64,000 bases of DNA, taken from the NCBI RefSeq assembly GCF_002929335.1, contig NZ_PJIL01000010.1:1-64000 (forward strand). Direction: 5' to 3'. Source of the stretch: Arthrobacter sp. Y81 (GTDB lineage Bacteria > Actinomycetota > Actinomycetes > Actinomycetales > Micrococcaceae). A program made the translations under genes and the position numbers. The notes under the pieces are model-generated. The model was not told the DNA's origin. It did not search any database and worked only from the letters and a program-made list of their open reading frames with translations. Shown in pieces: positions 23,496-32,108 of the stretch (position 1 is the stretch's first letter; every line of letters starts with the position of its first letter).

Positions 23496-24804
23496 TCTGC
23501 GAACAGGAGGGAGGACGCGCGCCGCGTCCCGGGGGCTTGCCTGCATGGCGCTCCTTTCGGTTCTGGGGCTCGTCCTCGCAGGATGCAGTGCACCCAATGA
23601 CGGCTCGTCGATCAATGCAAAACCCGTTGTGGCCGTCCAGGACCTCCCCAAGATCCCGTGGGAAGGAGGACCCGAGTACTGGAAGAAATTCACCAAAGCC
23701 GACGGTGCAGGGTGGGATGATCCGAACTTTTTCCCCATAGCCATTTGGTACAACGGCATCAGCAGCGACACCGAAGTCCAATACGACAAGGACCATGGCA
23801 TCAACACGTACATGGGGATGTCAGACACTACGCCTTACTCACTCTTTGAAGCCAACGGTGTGTACTGGATTGGCGGAAAACTGAATGATACCTTCACCGA
23901 ACAGAGCCGCAATTGGGTTGGCGCTTTCCTAGATGATGAAGTGGACGGACGTTTCACCCCGGAAGCCGGCCGGCAGCATCTGCAGGCGTTGGCCGACGGC
24001 ACACCACAAGGCTTCTTCAAATACGCAAACTTCACGCAAATGGTGATAAGCCATTACATGCCTGCGGCGGACGCCCAGCCATTCGTGAACAATTTCACCG
24101 ACACCGTTTCGGTCGACATGTATTGGTACACGATTCCGTACTGTGGCCTACGGCCATATTCGAATGCCCATTTGGCCCCCGTTTCTGAAGAAAACTGCCG
24201 CACGGCATCTAGCTACGGAAAAACAATGAAAGCGCTGCGGATGCAGGATGCGGCAGATGGAAAACTCCAGCCGCTGTGGCAATTTGTGGAAAACCTCAAC
24301 GGCGGCCCGGGGGAAGGTCCATTTGTGGCGAACATATCCGCAGGCCAGCTGCAGGGGGCCGTGATGAATTCGATTATCAACGAAGCCAGGGGCATCGTCT
24401 ATTTCAACCAGAGCCTCAGCGGCCCTTGCGGAGGAGGGAGTGTCCTACGGCTCTCACAGGTACTGCCGGGTTTCTGCGGTGCGGAGCAGATAGAAGCAGT
24501 CAAGACAGTGAACTCCCGAATCCGTGAACTCGCACCCGTCATTAATACACAGTCGTATGACTTTAAGCTGGGAAACCAGTTGGACACCATGCTGAAGATT
24601 CACGACGGCTACGCGTATATTTTTGCCATGGTGGACGGAAGTTCCGCTCCGGGTGAAAGGAACTTCAAGTTACCCGACAGCATGAATGCGACCCAGGCTG
24701 AAGTCCTGTTTGAGAACCGCACTGTCCCGGTTGACGCCACAGGGTCTTTCACAGACACGTATTCTGCAGAGTATACGTACCACATTTACAAGGTGAAGCT
24801 GTGA
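23467..24804 (+). CDS. Secreted lipoprotein resembling a glycosidase, function unknown
   Basis: The 445-residue protein has a basic N-terminus (RTGGRTRAASRG), a hydrophobic stretch and the lipobox LVLAGC, so it should be an outer-face lipoprotein. The body suggests a TIM-barrel hydrolase: PIAIWYNGI, DKDHGINTYMG and WVGAFLDDEVDGR resemble strand-end acidic motifs in glycosidase-like proteins, with Asp/Glu candidates in DDEVDG. There is no certain family match. Placed between two transferases, it may trim or process the polymer. The start overlaps the previous gene by 29 bases. Confidence 0.6.
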   Translation: MTGIRATSINLRTGGRTRAASRGLACMALLSVLGLVLAGCSAPNDGSSINAKPVVAVQDLPKIPWEGGPEYWKKFTKADGAGWDDPNFFPIAIWYNGISSDTEVQYDKDHGINTYMGMSDTTPYSLFEANGVYWIGGKLNDTFTEQSRNWVGAFLDDEVDGRFTPEAGRQHLQALADGTPQGFFKYANFTQMVISHYMPAADAQPFVNNFTDTVSVDMYWYTIPYCGLRPYSNAHLAPVSEENCRTASSYGKTMKALRMQDAADGKLQPLWQFVENLNGGPGEGPFVANISAGQLQGAVMNSIINEARGIVYFNQSLSGPCGGGSVLRLSQVLPGFCGAEQIEAVKTVNSRIRELAPVINTQSYDFKLGNQLDTMLKIHDGYAYIFAMVDGSSAPGERNFKLPDSMNATQAEVLFENRTVPVDATGSFTDTYSAEYTYHIYKVKL

Positions 24805-25673
24805 GCACGCAGGCCGACCATGTACTGCTGACAAGGTTCAACCTGCCCTCGCCTGGCCCAGAAAGCCTAATTAGGGCCAAAGAAGGATGGCTGCGCGATC
24901 GCTTGCAGCTTTTCGAACGCTATTGCCTGCCATCTGTGCGGCGGCAGTCGAACCAAAATTTCCATTGGATTATCTATTTCGATCCAGAAAGCCCCTCCTG
25001 GCTCAGGGAACGCATCAACGAGCTCAACGAGGATTCGATCTTCACACCGATCTACCGCGCCGAGGTCAGCAATGCTGAGCTGCTTCATGACCTGGAAGCC
25101 GTCTCCGGTGCCAAGCACAACGAGCTCATCACTACGAACCTGGACAACGATGACGGGCTCGCGGCAGATTTCGTTGCCCGCGTCCAGGATGCCCGGTCCG
25201 GAGGTACCCGCACTGCGATTTATCTGGTCAATGGGCTGATCCGCTGCGGCACCCGCCTGTACCTAAGGAAGGACAGAACCAACGCTTTTTGTTCGGTGAG
25301 GGAAGAGTGGGGCGGCGCACGGACGTGCTGGGCCGATTGGCACAATCTCCTCGGCCGCTCCATGAACGTCAAGGAAGTTAGCGGCGGCCCGGCCTGGCTC
25401 CAGTTGGTTCACGACTCCAACGTCAGCAACAGAGTCCGCGGACGGCGGGTCCCGGATGGTCCGTACCGTGATGCCTTCGCCGCATTGCTGGTCGGTGTAT
25501 CCGAGTCCAGCCCGTTGGAGCAGTTCAGGGATCGCGCACTGGGCGTACCGAATCGTTTCGTCAAGGAGGCCGGCAGGGCGATGCTCAAAATGATCGCATT
25601 GAATGCCCTGGGCAAAGACGGCCTGGACCGGCTCAAATCAGGCTGGGCACTCCGCCCGGTCCGTCGAAGGTAA
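24801..25673 (+). CDS. Putative glycosyltransferase (rhamnosyltransferase-like)
   Basis: The 290-residue protein reads DHVLLTRFNLPSPGPESLIRAKEGWLRDRLQLFERYCLPSV-like at the start and then WIIYFDPESPSWLRERI and TTNLDNDDGLAADFV. The DNDD is the probable metal/nucleotide-sugar motif. It matches the putative rhamnosyl-transferase family (PF11316-like). A GTG start overlaps the upstream stop (GTGA), so it is translationally coupled to the lipoprotein gene. Confidence 0.72.
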   Translation: MSTQADHVLLTRFNLPSPGPESLIRAKEGWLRDRLQLFERYCLPSVRRQSNQNFHWIIYFDPESPSWLRERINELNEDSIFTPIYRAEVSNAELLHDLEAVSGAKHNELITTNLDNDDGLAADFVARVQDARSGGTRTAIYLVNGLIRCGTRLYLRKDRTNAFCSVREEWGGARTCWADWHNLLGRSMNVKEVSGGPAWLQLVHDSNVSNRVRGRRVPDGPYRDAFAALLVGVSESSPLEQFRDRALGVPNRFVKEAGRAMLKMIALNALGKDGLDRLKSGWALRPVRRR

Positions 25674-25736
25674 GGGAAACGATGATGATGGCATGCTGCA
25701 TAGGCGGCCTGGGAGCATTGGGCCGGGGGATCTTCC

Positions 25737-26516
25737 ATGTTCTTACGTGACTTGTACGCGAGTGCAAAACGCCGCTGGTATTTCGTGCTCGCGGGACTGC
25801 TGGTAACAGCCGCGATGTCCTTCTGGGTGTTCCGCGTAGCGCCGGTGACCTACGAGGCGACAGCCAATGTGGCCCTCATCCCCCCACCAACAGCTGTGAT
25901 CTCAGGTGACAACCCTTTCCTTTACATGGGCGGTCTCGACCAGGCAATGGGCGTACTAACAGTCAAATTGAATTCGGATTCGGTGCGGAGCGCAATTGAG
26001 GATGAATTCCCGGGGGCGGAGTATGCCACAGAGCGTGACGCAACAACCAGCGGGCCAATCGTGCGCGTGAAAGTTGCCGGAGATTCGACTGCCACGACTT
26101 TAGAGGTCTTGAATCGCGTATTGGACGTAATGCCGGCGACTCTTTCCTCGCTCCAGGACGAGCTGTCCCTTCCGCAGGCATCACGGATATCCCTGCTGAC
26201 GCTTGGCATCGATAAGGAAACGACTCTGGTGAGTGAAGCCAGAACGCGTGCCCTGCTGGTTGTGGCTTCCCTCGGAATGGCGGGCACACTCCTCCTGACC
26301 GGCCTTGCAGACAAAAGACTGATCAGGCGGCGCGGGAAGAAGCACGCGGGAGCGGGCACCGCGCCCCTCAACGAGTTGCCTCCTCCGGAGGGAGAGCTGA
26401 GGAGAAGGAACCGTACGGGGCGCCTTCCGTTGTCCGGCGAGGGGTACTCGGGCGCGACTTCGCCAACCGCCACGGCGTCCGAACCGCTCGCACCTGTTGC
26501 CGACCTGCGGCGGTAA
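25737..26516 (+). CDS. Wzz-like chain-length / polysaccharide co-polymerase protein (copy 1)
   Basis: The 259-residue protein has a membrane helix near residues 15-32, an extracytoplasmic domain (VAPVTYEATANVALIPP...), a second helix near 185-200 and a basic cytoplasmic tail. This is the Wzz/Wza-partner topology of polysaccharide co-polymerases. It has no kinase domain, so any BY-kinase partner must be elsewhere. The gene follows the transferase after 63 bases and abuts the polymerase. Confidence 0.68.
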   Translation: MFLRDLYASAKRRWYFVLAGLLVTAAMSFWVFRVAPVTYEATANVALIPPPTAVISGDNPFLYMGGLDQAMGVLTVKLNSDSVRSAIEDEFPGAEYATERDATTSGPIVRVKVAGDSTATTLEVLNRVLDVMPATLSSLQDELSLPQASRISLLTLGIDKETTLVSEARTRALLVVASLGMAGTLLLTGLADKRLIRRRGKKHAGAGTAPLNELPPPEGELRRRNRTGRLPLSGEGYSGATSPTATASEPLAPVADLRR

Positions 26517-26519
26517 AGA

Positions 26520-27842
26520 ATGCGCGCCAGCGGGGTCCCCTACTATGAGATGCATCTGCCGGTGCGAGCGTTCAACCCGGCTGGCTTGGACGCAGTCACC
26601 GTTCTGACTGTGTATCTCTTCCTCCTGCTGGCGATCCCTTCCAACAGGAGTGTGGCCGCGCTGGGCGGCGCAGGAGCTCCCGCTGCGCTCTTCGCACTCA
26701 TCGCCATGCTCTGGTGGTGCTGGTATCACGTTCAACGGCCAACGCCGTCGCTGGCGCGGGATTCCCAGCCGATCCGGATAGTCATGTTTGTGTTCGTCGC
26801 GGCGGCCCTGGCGAGCTACGCCGCCGGCGCCTCGCGGGCACTGCCGCCAGCCGAAATCAACGCCCTGAACCTCGGATTGCTTCGGGTGGCTGCCTTCGCC
26901 GGTATCCTGCTGCTGGCCACTGACGGCATACCTAACCGGGCCCGGCTGATGACCCTCCTTCGCTGGGTCTGTTTTCTCGGAGGTGTATTCGCAGCCCTCG
27001 GACTGCTTCAGTTCTTCACAGGACAGTCGTTTGTCGAAAAGCTCAATATCCCGGGCCTGTCTGTTTCTGATTTCGGCGCCCTCCAGGACCGCGGCGGATT
27101 CAACCGGTCCGTGTCCACTGCCCGCAACCCCCTGGAATACGCGTTTGTACTCTCCATGATCCTTCCGATCGCCCTGACGTTGGCCCTGCACGACACCGGT
27201 ACTCGTCTCCTGTTGCGGTGGTTCCCGGTGGGAACCATAACCCTGGCAGCCCTCCTTTCCGTATCGAGGTCTGCGATTATCGGTGTCCTGGTAGCCATTG
27301 TGGTTCTGCTTCCTTCATGGAGTCCGGAAGTGCGACGCCGGGCCGGAGTGGTGGCCGTTGTTTTGCTGGGAATGGTCTGGGCGTTGGTGCCCGGCATGAT
27401 GGGAACGCTGAAGGGACTGTTTGGCGGCCAGGATCCGAGCATTAAGTCCCGGACGGACAGCTACGACGTGGTCTCGACGTTTGTGGGAATGAACCCCTTT
27501 CTAGGCCGTGGCTTCGGAACGTTTCTGCCCGAATACCGGATACTCGACAATCAGTACCTCGTCACGCTCATTGACATGGGCATCGTCGGCCTAGCCGCCC
27601 TTTGCGCCGTTTCGGGCGTGGGTTTTGTCACCTCACTCGCGGCGCGCCGCCACTACACGGAAACCATCTTGGCCAAGCTTGGTCCGGCACTGGCAGCATC
27701 GCTGGCGGCTGGCGCCGTCCTCACCGGATTCTTCGACGCGTTGTCGTTTCCGCAGGCGGCCGGAATGCTGTTTCTCGTAGCGGGCCTCTGCGGGGCCTAC
27801 TGGCGGATGAAGGATTCACACGGGACGGAGCGCTATGCCTAG
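26520..27842 (+). CDS. O-antigen ligase / Wzy-like polysaccharide polymerase
   Basis: The 440-residue protein has about eleven hydrophobic segments with a large loop (LPEYRILDNQYLVTLIDMGIVGLAALCAV) typical of the Wzy/WaaL fold. STARNPLEYAFVLSM and LLSVSRSAIIGVLVAI are the family's conserved segments. It should join polysaccharide repeat units on the outer face of the membrane. Start codons at 26520 or further in (ATG near 26550) are both possible. It overlaps the next gene by eight bases. Confidence 0.75.
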   Translation: MRASGVPYYEMHLPVRAFNPAGLDAVTVLTVYLFLLLAIPSNRSVAALGGAGAPAALFALIAMLWWCWYHVQRPTPSLARDSQPIRIVMFVFVAAALASYAAGASRALPPAEINALNLGLLRVAAFAGILLLATDGIPNRARLMTLLRWVCFLGGVFAALGLLQFFTGQSFVEKLNIPGLSVSDFGALQDRGGFNRSVSTARNPLEYAFVLSMILPIALTLALHDTGTRLLLRWFPVGTITLAALLSVSRSAIIGVLVAIVVLLPSWSPEVRRRAGVVAVVLLGMVWALVPGMMGTLKGLFGGQDPSIKSRTDSYDVVSTFVGMNPFLGRGFGTFLPEYRILDNQYLVTLIDMGIVGLAALCAVSGVGFVTSLAARRHYTETILAKLGPALAASLAAGAVLTGFFDALSFPQAAGMLFLVAGLCGAYWRMKDSHGTERYA

Positions 27843-28671
27843 CCCCTCGCGCCCACACCGTTCGCGCACCCGCCCTGTCCTCCGGCGTTGGTATGTAGCT
27901 TTGACGGTTCTCAGCCTGATGCTTCCGGCCATCCTGCACTCATGGGGGGCCACCGGCGTCTATTGGAGCAAAGTTGACGTGGTGTTCTACCCGCCAAGCG
28001 GCGCGGCAGCGGGAAATCCGCTGCGGGCCGATGCGCAGGCCACAGTCCGCTACGCCGCGATGGTGGAACGGCTGGTCAACGGGGAACAGGGCAACGCCGC
28101 ACCCGGAACCACAAGGGCCAATCTTTACGGCACCGGCATCCGCAACGGCTACGTCGTCTACATCCCGAGTTCCGGCGGGCAATGGCAAAACTCGTTCGAC
28201 CGTTCAGCCATCACGGTGGAAGTGGTGGCCGAGAGGAAGGACGACGTCGGCCGAATCCTCACCGGAATCGTGGACCGGATTCAAACAACGGCAGCGGAAC
28301 GGCAGGCGGCCATTGGAGTGATTCCGCGGTCCTACATCACCACTAGTCTTTCCCCTGGCGCCCCTGAAATCAGCTACCAGCCGGCCAAGCCGGTCTACGC
28401 AGCCAGTGCCTTGGCTGCTTTGGCACTCGGACTGGCCGTCGCCGCTGCCGTTGTTGCCGACCGGTTGGCCCTGCGCAAAGGCCGTCCTCGCAGCAGCGCC
28501 CGGCCCGCTGCCAACGCCGTTCCGGATCAAACGCAGGTGCCCGTCCTGACTACGCCGGCGTCCGGAAGAACAGTTCGGTCACACTGGCCAGCCGGAACGG
28601 GTCTTCGACGCCGCAGAGTTCGCGTGCCGAGTGCATGGACAGCAGCGGCACACCCACGTCGACAGTCCTGA
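27835..28671 (+). CDS. Wzz-like membrane protein (copy 2), 3' end antisense to apeB-like gene
   Basis: The 278-residue protein has one membrane helix near residues 20-38, an extracytoplasmic domain and a second helix near 188-208, like copy 1. After residue about 238 the sequence turns Arg/Pro-rich (GRTVRSHWPAGTGLRRRRVR) and is encoded antisense to the aminopeptidase gene for 122 bases. This strongly suggests the natural 3' end was lost and the frame now ends in foreign antisense sequence. The function in the cluster is inferred from topology and position only. Confidence 0.6.
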   Translation: MPSPSRPHRSRTRPVLRRWYVALTVLSLMLPAILHSWGATGVYWSKVDVVFYPPSGAAAGNPLRADAQATVRYAAMVERLVNGEQGNAAPGTTRANLYGTGIRNGYVVYIPSSGGQWQNSFDRSAITVEVVAERKDDVGRILTGIVDRIQTTAAERQAAIGVIPRSYITTSLSPGAPEISYQPAKPVYAASALAALALGLAVAAAVVADRLALRKGRPRSSARPAANAVPDQTQVPVLTTPASGRTVRSHWPAGTGLRRRRVRVPSAWTAAAHPRRQS

Positions 28672-29899
28672 TGCCCAGCCTCGTCGCTGTCAGTGGCCCG
28701 ATGGTGGATCCGCACGGCATCACGTTGTTGGAGACGAACTCCTGGTACGGAATCCCCGCCTCGCCGCACAGCCGCGCCCAGAAGGCTGCTCCGGGCGCAT
28801 CGGTCGCGTAGCGCTGGTTGGCGTTGATCTTCAGCAAGGGCCCGCCGTTGAGGACCGGCCGGTTGACCGGATCGTGGCGCTCGGCATAGTTAGGGTGCAC
28901 CGCGTGACCCGCGTCGGCGGAGACGCAGAACGACGCCGCCAGTGCCTGCCGCCGCTGGCTCGCCGACGCGCCGAGGCCGTCCGAGATGCGCACCAGGATG
29001 TCCTCGAGCAGCGGGCCGCAGGCACCCGAGCGCGAGTTGGAGCCGATCTCCTCATGGTCAAAGGCCGCAAGGACGGCAATCGGCCCGCCGTCCTTGCGCT
29101 CCCCGGCCTCACCGTGTGCGATGAGTGCTGCCAGGCCCGCATGGGTGGCGGATAGGTTGTCCAGCCGCCCGGAGGCGAAGAACTCACTTTTGGCCCCGAA
29201 AACCGCGGCTGGCTGCGTGTCCGCGATGACGACGTCGTACCCGCCGATCTGTGCCGGATCCACCGGCGCGGAGCCGGGAACCGCCGGGGTGGCCCGTTCG
29301 GCCAGCAGCGCGAGGAGGTCCTCGCCGGCCGGGTCGCCGAGCCCGAAGACGGGATTCATGTGCTGCTGCTTGTCCAGCGCAAGGCCGTCGTTCACCGCCC
29401 GGTCCAGATGAATGGCCAGCTGAGGGAAGCGAAGCAGCGGCCCGGTAGCGGTCAGGCACTGCGTGCCGTCGAGCATCACCAGCCGCCCGGCCAGCTGCAG
29501 TTCACGGTCCAGCCAGGAGTTGAGCAGCGGACCGCCGTAGACCTCGACGCCTGCCTGGAGCCAACCGAACTTCCCCATGGTGGGCTTGGGCTTGAGCTTG
29601 AACGACGGCGAATCGGTGTGCGCCCCCAGGACGTTGAACCCGGTGGTGGGTCCGGCACTCTCCGGCGTCACCCAGGCGATCAGCGCACCGTCGCGGACCA
29701 CGTAGAACCGGCCTGCCGCGCCGGCTTCGGGACCTTTGCCTGCGCCGGCCGGCCACGCCTCAAGCTCGTCCAGCCCGGTGAAGCCCGCCTCGTCCAGCCG
29801 CCGTGCGGCTTCCTCCACTGCGTGGAAGCTCGACGGCGACGCGCTGACGTACGCGCCGAGGTCCCGGATGTGGTCTGCGGCAGTGGCGTGGGAAGGCAT
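28550..29899 (-). CDS. apeB: M18-family aminopeptidase (ApeB-like)
   Basis: The 449-residue metalloprotease has LGAHTDSPSFKLKP (first metal-ligand His and Asp), SGRLDNLSATHAG (bridging Asp), FDHEEIGSNSRSGA (catalytic Glu, ligand Glu) and LLSMHSARELCG (last His), the M18 set. It removes N-terminal residues from peptides in the cytoplasm using two zinc or cobalt ions. The ATG at 29899 follows a proper N-terminus (MPSHATAADHIRDLGAYV). The final 122 bases overlap the convergent polysaccharide gene. Confidence 0.92.
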   Translation of the reverse strand: MPSHATAADHIRDLGAYVSASPSSFHAVEEAARRLDEAGFTGLDELEAWPAGAGKGPEAGAAGRFYVVRDGALIAWVTPESAGPTTGFNVLGAHTDSPSFKLKPKPTMGKFGWLQAGVEVYGGPLLNSWLDRELQLAGRLVMLDGTQCLTATGPLLRFPQLAIHLDRAVNDGLALDKQQHMNPVFGLGDPAGEDLLALLAERATPAVPGSAPVDPAQIGGYDVVIADTQPAAVFGAKSEFFASGRLDNLSATHAGLAALIAHGEAGERKDGGPIAVLAAFDHEEIGSNSRSGACGPLLEDILVRISDGLGASASQRRQALAASFCVSADAGHAVHPNYAERHDPVNRPVLNGGPLLKINANQRYATDAPGAAFWARLCGEAGIPYQEFVSNNVMPCGSTIGPLTATRLGIRTVDVGVPLLSMHSARELCGVEDPFRLASVTELFFRTPA

Positions 29900-29960
29900 G
29901 GCTCCGAGTCTAGCGGTGCCACGACGGCCCACCGCCGAAGGCGCTTTTCTACGCCGTTTC

Positions 29961-30872
29961 CTACACCGTCACGTTGAGCCCAGCCATGTAGCCGCCTGCC
30001 ACCGAACCGGACATGGTGGCCAGCTGGTAGATGCCGCCGTCGTCGCCAAAGACGTTGTCCGAGGTGAGCGTGGTGTTGGGAAAGTTCCGGGCGCTGGACT
30101 CGTAGCCTGCCGTGGCGTAGACCTCGTTGCAGGCAGCCTCCGTCATGGCGATCTGTGAGATCGCCAGCACCTGGCCGGCCACCGTGGCATTGCTCATGGA
30201 CTCGAAGACTTCGAAGTGGATGTGGGGCCATCGGCCGTTGTACGCCCCGGGGTAGATGGTGGTGAACGTGACCTGTCCGTTCGCGTCAGCTTCCTGGACC
30301 CCACGGAGGAAGTTCTCGTTTTCCATCCCGGCGTCGTACATCGAGTACTTGCCGTCGCGGTCGCAGTGCCAGGCATAGACGGCGGCGCCGGCAAGCGGTG
30401 TGCAGCCGTTGGCGTTGTCCAGAAGAGTCAGGGTGACCGTCAGCGGGATGCCTTCGGCCTTGGTGGTGGAGGCCCCGAAGCTCGAAGTGATGTCCTGCCG
30501 GACGACGCCGGATGCCTCCAGGACGTTGGGCCCGTTGGAACCGTCCCCCGGGTAGGGACCCGCTGTCTCCTGCGGAATTTCCACACCGCATTCGGCAATG
30601 GCACGGGTCAGCGTGGGTGACGCCGACGGCGTGGCGGACGTCGACGCGGAGGGGGTCGCCGTCGCTGTTGCGGAACCGGTGGCGGCCGCCGTCGTACTGG
30701 TAGCGTCGGAGGTGGACCCGCCCGGGCTGCAGGCAGCCAGTGCTGCGCCCGCTGCGCCGGCACCGAAAAACATGCCCAGCGACCGGCGGCTCATCAGCGT
30801 CGAAAGGTCGAATTCCAGGCCGCGGTCATGGTTGGGATGCGGTTCGTGGGGAGGCTGCGGTGATGTAGTCAT
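29961..30872 (-). CDS. Exported intradiol-dioxygenase-like lipoprotein
   Basis: The 303-residue protein opens with a family-typical leader (DRGLEFDLSTL), an Arg-Arg motif (SRRSLG) and a lipobox (LAACS), so it is exported, perhaps by Tat, and lipidated. A Ser/Thr/Ala linker leads to an intradiol dioxygenase beta-sandwich with AWHCDRDGKYSMY, YPGAYNGRWPHIHFEV and a late Tyr region. His and Tyr ligands for a non-haem Fe(III) are present (HCD, PHIHF). Secreted members are common in actinobacteria; their real substrates are unclear. Confidence 0.82.
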   Translation of the reverse strand: MTTSPQPPHEPHPNHDRGLEFDLSTLMSRRSLGMFFGAGAAGAALAACSPGGSTSDATSTTAAATGSATATATPSASTSATPSASPTLTRAIAECGVEIPQETAGPYPGDGSNGPNVLEASGVVRQDITSSFGASTTKAEGIPLTVTLTLLDNANGCTPLAGAAVYAWHCDRDGKYSMYDAGMENENFLRGVQEADANGQVTFTTIYPGAYNGRWPHIHFEVFESMSNATVAGQVLAISQIAMTEAACNEVYATAGYESSARNFPNTTLTSDNVFGDDGGIYQLATMSGSVAGGYMAGLNVTV

Positions 30873-31022
30873 GGACCCATCAAACTCCGAACGACTAGGC
30901 CGCGGGTAGGCCTTTCCTGTGTGCCGGCTGTGCGGTTGCTTCAGGCGCAGCGGCGGTGGCCGGCCGGCAAAGCGGCGGTGCCCGCCGCCGGGATCCCGCC
31001 GTTTCGTGAATGACCGGTCCAG

Positions 31023-31066
31023 TCGGGGACTTTGGTCCCTACCCCCGCTCGCCGGACAGGTATCTA
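31023..31066 (+). promoter_or_regulatory. DosR/DevR-type box and -10 upstream of hsp20
   Basis: The segment 31023-31042 contains GGGACT-TT-GGTCCC, matching the 20-bp dormancy box (core GGGACTWWAGTCCC with one change). A TATCTA -10 lies at 31061-31066, so the box covers the -35, the usual place for DosR-type activation. The downstream gene is an alpha-crystallin, the same product as the best-known DosR target. Confidence 0.75.
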
Positions 31067-31127
31067 CTGGTGTGGGTCAGGCCGCCTGTGGTTGCCGCCC
31101 TGCCAGGAGAACAACCAGGAGAGAGCT

Positions 31128-31628
31128 ATGTCCGGTGCGTTGAAATGGTCCCCGTTCGAGTCGGCCCGATGGCCGGACGCCGACGACGGGGCGGGCAGGA
31201 CTCCCTCGGGCTTCACCGGCGCACTCGGGCGGGTCTTTGATCCCAACAACGTACAGGTCCCCGTTCATAACGAGGAGGTCTGTGTCGCCGATGTGCGTGT
31301 CGAGGAGTTCGTCGACCGGGAGACCCTCGTGGTCCGGGCCGAAATGCCCGGCGCGGACCCGGACCGTGACATCGAGGTGTCCGTGGCCGGAGGCGTGCTT
31401 CATATCCGCGCCGGACGCGGGGAATCCGATGGTCCCTCCGACGGGAACGGCCATCATTCCGGTTTGCGTTACCGCCCCTTCACCCGCAACCTGCCGTTGC
31501 CGGAAGGGGTTACCGACACAGATATCAAGGTGTCCTTCAGGGACGGCGTGCTCGAAGTCAGAACGCCGCTTCCCGCGGCACCATTAGCGGATGCCCCGGA
31601 GAAGCGGCTCCCGATCAGCCGCGAATAG
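31128..31628 (+). CDS. Hsp20/alpha-crystallin small heat-shock protein
   Basis: The 166-residue protein has a central alpha-crystallin domain (about residues 58-150): VEEFVDRETLVVRAEMPGADPDRDIEVSV and FTRNLPLPEGVTDTDIKVSFRDGVLEV. It prevents aggregation of unfolded proteins as an oligomer, without ATP. The ATG at 31128 follows AGGAGAGA. Under the DosR-like box it is probably induced in hypoxia, NO or stationary stress. Confidence 0.92.
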   Translation: MSGALKWSPFESARWPDADDGAGRTPSGFTGALGRVFDPNNVQVPVHNEEVCVADVRVEEFVDRETLVVRAEMPGADPDRDIEVSVAGGVLHIRAGRGESDGPSDGNGHHSGLRYRPFTRNLPLPEGVTDTDIKVSFRDGVLEVRTPLPAAPLADAPEKRLPISRE

Positions 31629-31711
31629 CGTCGGTCCATCAGCCAACAGGCTCATTCAACCAGCCGGGCGACCGGGAAAGAGGCAGCAGAACATATGGAA
31701 CGGGTCCCTCA

Positions 31712-32044
31712 ATGGAACTGAAAACACAGTGGCACCGGCTTGATCCCGCCACCCGCCGCTGGTTCATGGACAATCCCGGCTGTGTGGTGCTGCCGAGGAC
31801 GATCGCCACGATCGTTGCCCGGGTTGCCGATGAGCCGGTGGTTCGGGACCAGCACGGCGCCATCCAGCTCAGTGCGGAGGACGTCAGCTTCATTCGGACC
31901 CGCGTTCACAGTTCCGCCGCCGCAGCCGGGGAGCACAAGTTCTTCGATTCCGTGCAGCCGGGCCAGGGCGTGGATCCGGCGGCGGACGCGGACTCCCGTA
32001 TGGACGTGGACTCCGAAAGCACGGAGTCCGGCCACCTGGACTGA
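31712..32044 (+). CDS. Small hypothetical protein
   Basis: The 110-residue protein opens MELKTQWHRLDPATRRWFMDNPGC and has VLPRTIATIVARVADEP in the middle; the tail is acidic and Ser-rich. No domain is recognised. It lies 83 bases after hsp20 on the same strand, so it may share the stress promoter. Codon use is normal for the window. Confidence 0.6.
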   Translation: MELKTQWHRLDPATRRWFMDNPGCVVLPRTIATIVARVADEPVVRDQHGAIQLSAEDVSFIRTRVHSSAAAAGEHKFFDSVQPGQGVDPAADADSRMDVDSESTESGHLD

Positions 32045-32066
32045 AGGCGGCCGGACTCCGGTTTGC

Positions 32067-32081
32067 GGGCGGGTTACGCCC
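32067..32081. terminator. Weak hairpin between convergent genes
   Basis: GGGCG-GGTTA-CGCCC lies in the 64-bp gap between the small hypothetical gene and the permease gene. The stem is short and lacks a T run. Confidence 0.3.
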
Positions 32082-32108
32082 GGTTACTGCTGGGCTAACG
32101 CTGGCGAA

